A DNA stretch of 64,000 bases from Hyaloraphidium curvatum. Lineage: Eukaryota > Monoblepharomycota > Hyaloraphidiomycetes > Hyaloraphidiales > Hyaloraphidiaceae. A model generated the notes under the pieces. It made no database searches. It was not told the DNA's origin and was given only the letters and a program-made list of their open reading frames with translations. Positions 9,921 to 18,599 of this stretch are shown piece by piece. Both the position numbers and the translations under genes were made by a program. The stretch is from the NCBI GenBank assembly GCA_025558095.1, contig JAIVFI010000012.1, positions 620,001-684,000 on the forward strand, given 5' to 3'. Every line of letters begins with the position of its first letter. Within the stretch, counting starts at the first letter, position 1.

Positions 9921-10769
9921 ATGCACATCGAAGGCTTCGACCTCGACGCCTACCTCTCCCGCATCGGCGTCTCGGGCCCCCTCCCCCCGACCGCGGAGAC
10001 CCTACGCCGCCTGCACCACGCGCACGTGCTCCGCATCCCCTTCGAAAACATCGACGCCTTCCTCGGCCGCACCCCCGACCTCTCCCCCGCCGCACTGCAC
10101 CGCAAAATGGTCTGCTCCCCGCGCGGGGGGTGGTGCTACGAGCACGTGCACCTCTTCTCCCTCGCGCTCGAGCACGTCGGCATCAGGGCCGAGAAGGTGC
10201 TCGCGCGCCCGCGGTACCTCATGCCCCCCGGCGAGACCGGCCCCAGGGGGCATCTCACCCTCGTCGCCACGCTCCCCGACGGCGAGCGGTTCCTGTGCGA
10301 GCTGGCCTACGGCAACGCGACCCTCACCGGCCCCGTCGCGCTGCGCGAGGGCGAGGTGCAGGAGACCAGCGACGACCGGTGCCGCGTGCTCCGCGAGGAG
10401 GGGATGTGGCTGCTGCAGGTGCACCGCGGGGGCCGGTGGACGGACGTGATGCTCGTCGGGGACGGGGAGACGAGCCCGGCGGACATCGATTTCGCGCACT
10501 GGACGGTGGCAAACAGGCCCGAGAACCTGCCGACGGAGAACGTGATCATCTCCATACCGGTGCAGGGGGGCAGGATGACGCTGACCAACCGGCGGATGGC
10601 CGTGGCCAAGGGGTGGGACGCGGGGAAGGAGGAGGCGACGTCGGCGGACGCGCTGGACTCCATGAGGGAGGCGCTCAAGAGGTTCGGGATCCGGATCGAG
10701 GACCCCGACGTCGAGAAGATGCTTGCAAAGCTGGGGCAGATGAGGCCGGGGCGGCTGCCGGTCGGGTGA
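9921..10769 (+). CDS. arylamine N-acetyltransferase with Cys-His-Glu triad
   Basis: Intronless, 282 residues, the normal family length. The start ATG at 9921 gives the expected FDLDAYLSRIG opening. The family signature RGGWCYEHV contains the catalytic Cys72, which takes acetyl from acetyl-CoA. His111 (GHLTL) is the second catalytic residue. The third position, usually the Asp of a VDVGFG motif, reads FLCELAYGN, so Glu127 replaces Asp. The N-terminal substrate segment RIPFENIDAFLGR is also typical. The enzyme would N-acetylate arylamines or hydrazines in the cytosol, a detoxification role. Fungal and bacterial NATs are both known and the gene could be either in origin. The divergent monooxygenase fits a joint xenobiotic role, but this is only proximity. 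Confidence 0.88.
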   Translation: MHIEGFDLDAYLSRIGVSGPLPPTAETLRRLHHAHVLRIPFENIDAFLGRTPDLSPAALHRKMVCSPRGGWCYEHVHLFSLALEHVGIRAEKVLARPRYLMPPGETGPRGHLTLVATLPDGERFLCELAYGNATLTGPVALREGEVQETSDDRCRVLREEGMWLLQVHRGGRWTDVMLVGDGETSPADIDFAHWTVANRPENLPTENVIISIPVQGGRMTLTNRRMAVAKGWDAGKEEATSADALDSMREALKRFGIRIEDPDVEKMLAKLGQMRPGRLPVG

Positions 10770-10985
10770 TAGGTTGCTGATGCGGTGGATGCGGAGCAAT
10801 CGGGGGAGTTTCGTTGGAGCAGACAGAGCTTATGCATTCTTTCGTCGATCGTTATCCATGCAAGACACAACCATACTTGAAGTGTCGGATTTGCGGCCGA
10901 CCGCGGGCCCTGCAGCTCTCCAGTCCACTCCAACCGCTCGGAATCCACCGGTCCCGCCCGACCGGCGACTCCCACCACCCACCGC

Positions 10986-12561
10986 TCACCTCCTCGGGCA
11001 CGCAAACTCCATCGTCGCGGTTATTCCCAACCCCCTCAGCACGCTCCACATGCCCACGGCCAGCGTCACGATCGTCACCACGCTCGTCCGCACCGTGCCC
11101 TGCCCCACCTGGAACCCGAGCAGCCGCGCGCCCCCGGCCTCGGCCTGCGCGAGGCACCCCGAAAGCGCGTCGCAGTGCGCCCGCAGCCACCCGCCGGTCT
11201 GCCACCGCGGGTCGGAGGGGGTGGCTGGGGTGCATTCCGCCGCGAGGAACCGCAGGCGCTGCCGCGCGGAGAGGTACAGCCCGCGGGCGTCGAAGATCCG
11301 GCGGTTGGAGGCGGCGGCGTTGTTGAGCACGACGGCAAAGAGGAGCAGGGACATGAGGGCGGTGGAAAGGGCGGGACCTGGGACGCACGAGCCGACGATC
11401 TGATGGGGACGGTGAGAAGTCCGCTGCGATGCACACGGGACAGAGCCCGCCTACCATGTTGACGGCTGCTGCCAGCGAGCCGTAAACGATGAGCGGAAGC
11501 GCGAGGTTGGTGAACCAGTTCGTGTGCGCGGCGGCGTTCCAACCCTCGGCAAACCGCTCGTGCAGCCAAACGTAGTCCTCCTGCTTCCCGTGATCCAGTT
11601 CCGGCGGTTTTCCCTGGTTCGCCGATTCCACTGCCGATTCGGCCTTGGCCTGCAGGGCATCGAGCGCGAGGACGAGGGCGCGGCGGTGCAGCCTCCGCAG
11701 CACCTCCGCGTTCCAGTTTTGCGGCCCGAGGAAATCGTAGAGGAGGAACAGGTTCGCAAGAAAATTGTAGTAGACGTCGCACGCGAGCGCCAGCGCCATC
11801 AGCACGGCGGACCACCCGTGGCCCCAGATCCGTGGCGCCCAGGTCACGAGTAGCGTCCAGTTCGGCATGACGGTGGTGAGGAAGGAAAAGGCGGCCGTGT
11901 AGAGCGGCATCAGCACCAGCTTCGCGCGGCCGGCTGCCTTGGCGGAAGCCCCCGAGCAGCCCTTGCGCGGGCACGTGCAGAGCGGGCCGTCCTCGTCGCG
12001 GTGCGCCACCAGCGGACTCGTCCGTTGGGAGCCCAGCAGCTGGTTCCGCCTCACGAACGTGCACAATGGGTTGACGGCAGGCGAGTACGGCTGGATCGCC
12101 CCGAGGTCCTTTGCCCGCTCCGCGGCCCGCACGTCCCAGTAGACACGCGCCATGCGGACCGCCTCGGCGATGAACACCACGGCTCCGACGCCGACCGCGG
12201 CCCACAGCTGCGCCGCGCCAAAGTACCCGTCGTTCAGCAGGGCCGACGCCGCCAAGTACAGCGCCAGGATTGCCGCAAACTGCACGACCCCCAAAGCCCA
12301 GCCCAGCGAGCGCGGCAGCGGCCAGTGCGCCTGCGGCGCGCTCAGGACGCGCAGCAGCCCGTCGTCGAGCCCCGCGAGGAGCGCCCGGCCGTCCACCGGG
12401 TCCGCGGCGCGCGCCTCCGCCGCGGGGTCCGCGGAGCCGCGGTCGGACGGCGGGAACGGGAACAGCGCGAGGAGCTCGGCGGCGGTCAGGAGCGGGGCGC
12501 GGAGGGGCCGCGGTCCGGAGGGCTTTTCCGGCAGCCCGTCTTCGGCGCGTTCGGGGTCCAT
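10986..12561 (-). CDS. predicted 7-TM membrane protein, unknown family (copy A)
   Basis: Exons 12561-11455 and 11399-10986, joined across a 55-nt intron (GTAGGC to CATCAG), give 506 residues. Splicing completes helix 5 and supplies helices 6 and 7. Layout: about 90 polar N-terminal residues opening with LTAAELLALFP; two helices; a loop with a CTCPRKGC cysteine cluster; helices 3 and 4; a roughly 65-residue charged loop; helices 5 and 6; a roughly 65-residue loop; and a seventh helix only about 10 residues from the C-terminus. It is clearly paralogous to the gene at 22209-23720: same opening motif, Cys cluster position, order of helices and C-terminal WSV..G/A.GI pattern. I recognise no named domain. 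Topology resembles gustatory-receptor-like 7TM channels, but that is only a resemblance. Confidence 0.75.
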
Positions 12562-12771
12562 GGCTTGGATGGCGGCGTGGGGGGCGGAAGTGACAGTGAG
12601 CCTTGGGCGGCGGAGCTTTCTGCGATTCCGACACGCAAGTTCTGACCACAGGACAATCGAAGGCTTAAAGAAAGAGTTTGATGATTCGCTTGCAAAGGCG
12701 CTGGTACCCTTGGTATTGCGTGCAGGCCCACGTGGGGCTACCAGTCGATCTGCCTTCCAGTGCCCGGCCGC

Positions 12772-14415
12772 CTAGCGATTCCTCGGGCTTCCCCCCCTCG
12801 GATCCCCCTCCGTCGTCCTCTCCCACGCGACCCTCGCCGACGGGCTCATGAAATTCCTCGCCGACGCCGTCCTCGCGTCCCCCGTCACCGTCCTCTGCCC
12901 CGCGAGCGCGTCGGCGGTCATCGTCGACACCGCCGCGGACCGCCTGCCCTGCTCCCGGAGCGAGCGGAGGCACGCCCGCACGTCTTCCAGCAGGGGGTCG
13001 CGGAGCGGGCCGGGGGGGAGGGCGAGGATCGCGCGCTCGAGGTCGCGCAGGGCGGAATGCGAGGCGGCGCGGTCGGAGAAGGGGAGCGAGGCGGCGCGGA
13101 TCGCCTCGGCGGCGTCGATGCGGAGCTTCTGGAGGGCGACGGCGGGGTCCGCTGCCGCGCCGGCGGGCGCGGAGTCGTCGCGCGAGATCGAGAGGGGGAA
13201 CGAGGCGACGACGGTGGTGCCCGAGGCGTCGGGGGCCGAGTGCTCGAACTCGACGGCCAGGATGGGAAGCCGTCCGGCTGCCCCGGCAGGGAGCGAGATC
13301 TCGACGACCACGTCGCGCTGCTCGCCGCGGTACAGGTCCGGCAGGCCGACCGAAACTTCCCTCGGGGAGGCCCGCGCGGTGGGGTATCCGCTCCAGATCC
13401 TCGTGATCTCCGCATCCCGCCCTGCCTCGGCGGGGACCTTGAGGCGGAGCGTGCAGTCCACGTACATGCGGCCCCGCACCGCGCCAGCGACCCCCGCCAA
13501 GGCCCCGCGGATCATGTCGGCGCTGTGGATGAATGTGTACACGCCGCCCGAGGAAGCGAGGGAGGAGAGCAGGCCGGCGTCGTGCTCGTCGCCGACGCCA
13601 AAGGTGAACACCGGGACGAAGAGCGAGGCCGAAATGGCCTTGAGTTCCGCGACGGTTTCGCCCGAGATGCGGTCCTCGCCGTCCGAAAGCAGCACGATGG
13701 CCGACGCCGTCGCGTTCCCGGTCGGCCTGACGACTTCCAGGCCCAGCCGCAGCCCGTCCGCGATTTCCGTCCCCCGTCCGGTCCGGAGCGCGTCCATGGC
13801 CGCGTAGGCGCGCACGGTGCCGGCATCGTCCGACAGCCTGGTCAGCGGGAGCAGCACCCTCGCGGCGCGGTCGAACGCGACGATGGCCAGGCGGTCGCCG
13901 TCCTGCGAGAGCTCCTCGGAGATGGCGTAGCGCAGCGCGTCCTTGGCCCGCTCCATGCGGCGGCCCTGCATGGAGGAGCTGCGGTCCAGCACGACGACGA
14001 GGTCGATGGGCCGCGTGGGGGTATTTGCGGCGAGTGGGGCGCGCACGGTGGCGAGCACCGAGACGCGGGCGGGGGAGCTGGCGGCGACGGTGGCGAACTC
14101 GGGCACGAGGTCGATGGTCGGAGGCGCGACGGCCGGGCGGGGCGGAGCGGGGGAGGGGATGGGCGGCGGCGCGGGCGCCCGGGCGGGCGGCGCTGCGGCC
14201 GCGGGCGACAGCGCCGACGCGTCGAGGCCCAGCGGCTGCCGGCACATCGGGCACGTCGCGCGCCGGTTGCTCCTCAGCAGGTCCTGCAGGCAGTTGTAGT
14301 GCGTGCGGTGGCCGCAGCCCGCCTCGACGATGGCGCGCCCGCCGCGGCGCTGCAGCTCCGAGAGGCAGATGGGGCACAGGTCGGGGCCAGATGAGGTGGC
14401 GCTCGGGGCGGGCAT
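12772..14415 (-). CDS. RING-finger and von Willebrand A domain protein, probable E3 ubiquitin ligase
   Basis: Intronless, 547 residues from the ATG at 14415. A RING finger lies at about residues 14-55 (CPICLSEL, CGHRTHYNCL, CPMC), giving the metal ligands needed to bind a ubiquitin-conjugating enzyme. A Pro/Ala-rich linker follows. The VWA domain (about 115-300) has an intact metal-ion-dependent adhesion site starting DRSSSM and a downstream SDGEDR loop. The remaining roughly 230 residues contain beta-rich segments, then an Ala/Asp-rich helical C-terminus. RING plus VWA in this order is known from plant WAV3-type and other eukaryotic ubiquitin ligases. Substrate recognition through the VWA domain is inference. 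A 105-residue in-frame upstream extension looks non-coding. Confidence 0.85.
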   Translation of the reverse strand: MPAPSATSSGPDLCPICLSELQRRGGRAIVEAGCGHRTHYNCLQDLLRSNRRATCPMCRQPLGLDASALSPAAAAPPARAPAPPPIPSPAPPRPAVAPPTIDLVPEFATVAASSPARVSVLATVRAPLAANTPTRPIDLVVVLDRSSSMQGRRMERAKDALRYAISEELSQDGDRLAIVAFDRAARVLLPLTRLSDDAGTVRAYAAMDALRTGRGTEIADGLRLGLEVVRPTGNATASAIVLLSDGEDRISGETVAELKAISASLFVPVFTFGVGDEHDAGLLSSLASSGGVYTFIHSADMIRGALAGVAGAVRGRMYVDCTLRLKVPAEAGRDAEITRIWSGYPTARASPREVSVGLPDLYRGEQRDVVVEISLPAGAAGRLPILAVEFEHSAPDASGTTVVASFPLSISRDDSAPAGAAADPAVALQKLRIDAAEAIRAASLPFSDRAASHSALRDLERAILALPPGPLRDPLLEDVRACLRSLREQGRRSAAVSTMTADALAGQRTVTGDARTASARNFMSPSARVAWERTTEGDPRGGSPRNR

Positions 14416-15699
14416 CGTCGCGGGGCGAGTCGGGGGAGGTTGAGAGTGGCGCTGCGATGCGTGGCTGGGACCCTGTTTACTCAGTCGCCGTGGCTCCCCC
14501 TTAGCCGCCACCAACCACCGGAACTGCGGCAGATCGCAACCCTGCACGCCGCGTCCGAAATCACGTCCAGCGCGTCCGCTGTTTTCCGGGTCCGGTGGGC
14601 GATGGGCGGGGCGGAACTTGTGGAGTGGTCGATGATGTGTAGGTATCGCGCAGTAGATTCGCTCCTTCCCATCCCACAGAAACACTGCAGTGCTCGGCCG
14701 GGAGCGGCCGGAGTGGCCCGGGGCGCCCAATGAAGCATCATGGGACCGGATTCGTCCTATGAAGTGATAAATGGACGCTGCCCTGCTTGCACGAGTGGCG
14801 GGATGGGTTGCGGGATCCGGGGCTGCGAGGGGCGGGGCCGGCGGTGGGGCGCGCGTCCAAAACCATGACGCGCGGAACCGCCCCAGCGACCGCGTCCGAC
14901 GCCCGCAGACCCCGCAGCGCCGCTTGGTCCACGTATTGAAGTGTGCCGCGTGGGCTGCGCGGGCGCCGGAGAAGCGCGGGGACGGGTGGGAGGTTGCCCG
15001 GCTGGCGGCACCCCCCTCGGCGGTAACTCACCCCGAACCCTCGCTCCTTCCGCGGCAGGGCCAAAACATCGGCGGCGGCGTAGCACGATGGAGGACGCCA
15101 AGTTGGACGGCGCGGGCGGAGTGGGCGGGCGGCTGCGCGGTGGCGGGACGGTAGCTCGGGGTTTCCGACATCGGCCATTTCTCGGCCGCAACGCACCGTA
15201 CGTGCCCGGACGACCCCGGAACGTGACCGCAGGGGGTCGATTCCACGCCAAAGATGGTGTCAGATTCCAAAAATGCCCACTTCCCGTGGAGCTGGCCGGG
15301 GGGCGTCCAAAACCTCCACCGGCGTCCAAAACCTCCACCCGGCAGACCCCACACCGGCTCGCCGGCCGTGGCGAGGGCAAACGCCAGCCAGAGGGCGAAG
15401 TTGACCGAGTGCGAGAGCACGATGGCCGCGAAGCCGGCGGCGAGCGCGGTCGGCGTGTACAGCGGCGCCGGCGCGGCCGCGTTCCGGCCCCACGACGACG
15501 CGAGCAGCGCCCGTTTCCGCGAGCCGGTCTCGAGGTCCGTGTCCGTGCCGAGGAGCTCCCCGATGCGCGCGCGCCATGCTCGGTGCTGCGGTATAAGGTT
15601 GCACCGCTGCATTGCCACGCCTCGCATCGGGTAGTCATCGATCGCCCGAGGTCTCCGCGGCCGAGTCATGTCCGGCAGGCCCGCGAACGCCTCCGTCCG
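14416..15699. other. intergenic with a possible membrane-protein fragment
   Basis: The only protein-like stretch is on the minus strand, about 15360-15650: a polar segment (RIGELLGTDTDLETGSRKR) followed by one long hydrophobic helix (GFAAIVLSHSVNFALWLAF). It then degenerates into Pro/Arg-rich shadow sequence with no clear start or exon partner. A 20-bp unit beginning GGCGTCCAAAACCTCCACC is repeated in tandem at about 15302-15341. I consider this a gene remnant or unresolved small gene. Confidence 0.25.
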
Positions 15700-15719
15700 T
15701 CCCCGACGCCAGGACTGCC

Positions 15720-16530
15720 CAGCCTAGCGGCACCCGGAGGTACGGTCAGGCCGGGGTCGCCGGCGTCGGGTACCCGTCCCGTCCGCGACGGCTACGTGTC
15801 CTAACGAGTGGCGCCCGGCCGCACGTCCGTCGGCCCCCGACGCTCGTCTGCGCACAGTGCGACGGCACCAAAGAGCGCCGTCGCCGCTGCGCGGTGGGCG
15901 TCGGGTACCCCCCCTCCCTCCTCTCCCCTCGTCCGCAGGTCCGTGGTGCGCCTGCGCCTCCCCGGATTCCGTCCCCGTCCTCGGTCCGCGGCCATTCTTG
16001 CCCCCGATGCCCATTTGCATATTCGGCAACGCCGGCGGTTCGCACCGCCGGCGCTGGCGGAGAAGGGCATCGGGTGCCCCGTGCTGCTGCCGTCCGACCC
16101 GGTTGAGCTCGTCCGTGCTTGTCCAGGTCTCCGTGCGACAGGATCGATGGTCGTCCCCAGGCCGCTCCCGATGCACCGAAACTCGCCGGCTACGACGGCA
16201 CCCCTGGCGCCGTCGCACGGAGCTCCGGTGCGTCGGGTACCCCTGCTCGCTCTCCGACGCCTCAGTGTCCGATGGCTCACGAGCCGCCGGCCTGTGGGTC
16301 CGCGAGTCCCCGACGCGAGCACTTTTCCGATTAACGGCACCCGGAAGCGCCGTCAGGTCGAAGATCGCCGGCGTCGGGCACCCGTCTCGCCTCCCTCCGA
16401 CGCCTCCGACCGGACCGAACGGGTGCCCGTGCCACGAGGTCGTAGGTCCCCGACGCCTACGTACCAGGCATGACTTTGACGGCACCGAAAAGTGCCGTCG
16501 CGTCTGAGGAAAGGGCGTCGGGTACCTCCC
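15720..16530. repeat. array of hairpin plus GCGTCGGGTACC composite repeats
   Basis: At least five copies of a composite element occur here. Each has a short palindrome (GACGGCACC, 3-6 nt loop, GCGCCGTC) beginning at about 15728, 15861, 16194, 16334 and 16479, followed 35-37 nt later by GCGTCGGGTACC or a one-base variant (15763, 15898, 16230, 16371, 16515). A C-rich stretch comes next, then an inverted CCCCGACGC about 27 nt before the next palindrome (seen at about 15835, 16307, 16450). Unit length is about 140 nt, with one unit about 330 nt. Further degenerate copies extend to about 16690. No plausible coding frame crosses the array. The spacing is seen directly; any function is unknown. Confidence 0.75.
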
Positions 16531-16940
16531 CTCTCCTGCCCCTCCCTCCCTGCCCTTGTCTGCGACAACCCGAGGGGTGCGCCTCCAGGTCCCGTCCCCG
16601 TCCCCGTCCTACGCTCCCGACGCCAGGGCTTCCACGGCACGCGCCGGCGGCGGGTTGCTGCCGGCGGCCTGGGGCTCCGGGCGTCGGGTGCGCGCCTCTC
16701 CGGGACGCGGCGCGATTCCCCGAATGCAAACGGCGGCACCTCCCGGCGCCGCCGCCGCCGGCCTGCGCGCCGCGTCCTCGGTCTCCTCGAGCGCGTCCGC
16801 TGTTGCCCAGGTCCGGCCAGCGGCGGGGCGGGGACGGGACGTGCGGATGGGTGGATGACCTGTCGGTTCGCCGGGCTTCTCCCCACCGCCGCACAACCAA
16901 TCATCCCCTCCCCATCCATTCCCGTCCCCCACCCCCACGG

Positions 16941-18311
16941 CTAAACCACCAGCCTCAACCCCCCATCCACCACGATCCGCGTCCCCGTCGCCGCCCTGAG
17001 CGCCACGGCGGCCATCACCGCGTCCGCCACCTCGTCGGGCTGCAGCACGCGCCGCAGGGGGGTGCGCGAGGCCGCGAGGTGCAGGTCGGCGGGGCTGCGG
17101 TCGGGGACGAAGGGGGTGTCGACTTGCCGGGCGGGGCGGGGCGGGTCAGCCCCGGAACGGCGGGATGCAAGCGGGGAAGCGGACCCACCGGTCCCGGGTG
17201 CGACCGAGACCACGCGCACCTCGGGCGCCAGCAGCCTCCCCAGGCCCAGCACCATGCTGTCCAACGCGCCCTTGCTCGCCGCGTACGCGACGCCGGGGCC
17301 CTTGCCCGTCTCGCCGGCGATGCTGGTCACGGGCACCACGACGGCGTCGCCGCCGGCCTGGCGGAGGAGGGGGAGCAGCGCGCGGATGCACGAGTAGGGG
17401 CCGACGACGTTGGTGTGCAGGAGGGAGAGGACGGAGGAGGGGGATTCGGGGAGGTTTTGGGAGGGGAGGGCCGGGTGGGTGGCGGCGGCGGTGAGCACGA
17501 GGACGTGCAGGCCGCGGCCGGCGCAGGCGGCGGAGATGGCCAGGGCGGCGGCGAGGATGCTGGCGTCGTCGGCCAGCTCGAGGGGGAATATCTCGTGCGG
17601 GGGCTGGCCTGCGGGCGGCGGGGGCATGGAGGCGAGCAGGGCGCGGGCGCGGTCCAGGCCGGTGCGGTACGAGAGGAGCACGGTCGCTCCGGCGGCGGCG
17701 AGGCGCAGGCACGAGGCGCGGCCGATGCCGGAGGAGCCGCCAATGACGGCGGCGAATTTGCCTGCGAGGGGCCTGAGGGTGGGCGCGGGGAAGGGCAGGA
17801 GAAACAGCGGGGGTTGGGCGGGTGCGGCGGGGGGTTGGGCGGGGGGCGGTTGCGCCTGCTCCTCTGCCCGCTCCTGTACCCGCTCCTGTTCCAGCTCCTG
17901 TTCCGGCTCGGGTTCCAGCTCCTGCACGTGCCCGTGGTTGACCTGCACGGGTTCGATGGCCGCCAGCGGGGCCCCGTGTTGCAGCTCGCCGTACGCGGCC
18001 ACCTCGTCCTCGCCGCCCGCGGGCAGCGCCTTCCTCCCCCGCGCGCGCCTCCCACCCCTCCCGCGCGGCACCGCCGCCGCTGCCGTCACGACCATCTCCG
18101 CCGACGCGCTGCCGCCCTCCATCGGCCCGTCGTCCTCCATCGGAAACGCGAACGGGTCGTCCGCGGCCGCCGCGCCGCCGCGGCCCCGCCCGCGCCCGCG
18201 CCCACCGCGGCCACCGCGCCCGGGGGACGGGGCGGCAGAGGAAGAAACGCCGCCGCGGCCGCCGCGCCCGCGGCCGCCCCGGCCCCGGCGGGAGGCGCGT
18301 TTGGGGGGCAT
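16941..18311 (-). CDS. short-chain dehydrogenase/reductase with RGG-rich N-terminal extension
   Basis: Exons 18311-17189 and 17122-16941, joined over a 66-nt intron, give 434 residues; splicing restores the canonical VAPGTVDTPF segment. The C-terminal 250 residues are a classical SDR: cofactor motif GGSSGIGRA, the TSIAG strand with the catalytic Ser, then YAASK with the catalytic Tyr and Lys, and a C-terminal VVDGG strand. This predicts an NAD(P)-dependent alcohol/ketone oxidoreductase. The first 185 residues are unlike any SDR: Arg/Gly-rich repeats (RGGRGRG type), an acidic Asp/Glu patch, then Glu/Gln- and Pro-rich sequence. RGG tracts normally bind RNA or drive condensates. The extension could instead be a mis-joined neighbouring exon, but no stop or obvious splice signal separates the two parts. 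Confidence 0.75.
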   Translation of the reverse strand: MPPKRASRRGRGGRGRGGRGGVSSSAAPSPGRGGRGGRGRGRGRGGAAAADDPFAFPMEDDGPMEGGSASAEMVVTAAAAVPRGRGGRRARGRKALPAGGEDEVAAYGELQHGAPLAAIEPVQVNHGHVQELEPEPEQELEQERVQERAEEQAQPPPAQPPAAPAQPPLFLLPFPAPTLRPLAGKFAAVIGGSSGIGRASCLRLAAAGATVLLSYRTGLDRARALLASMPPPPAGQPPHEIFPLELADDASILAAALAISAACAGRGLHVLVLTAAATHPALPSQNLPESPSSVLSLLHTNVVGPYSCIRALLPLLRQAGGDAVVVPVTSIAGETGKGPGVAYAASKGALDSMVLGLGRLLAPEVRVVSVAPGTGGSASPLASRRSGADPPRPARQVDTPFVPDRSPADLHLAASRTPLRRVLQPDEVADAVMAAVALRAATGTRIVVDGGLRLVV

Positions 18312-18599
18312 GGAAACGCGTTGTGTGGGGAAAGTCCCTTGGCGCATGCACCGCCGAGAAAGCCGAGGACAGGTCATCGGAGGACACCCGCGGAGGAGGG
18401 CGGATGGGGGGCAGGAAACCGCACGATGGCGATGAAAATGGATGCGTTGGTGCATGGACGCGGGCTGGACGGCGGGCGGGCGGCGCCCTCGGGTGCCGCC
18501 CATGAAAGCACCTGGCCCGCGTCATGGCCGCACCCAGGAACAAGCGTACCCGGCTCGCCTGCCTCCCACGCCGACGCCCCGCGGTGTCGGTTGTGCTGA

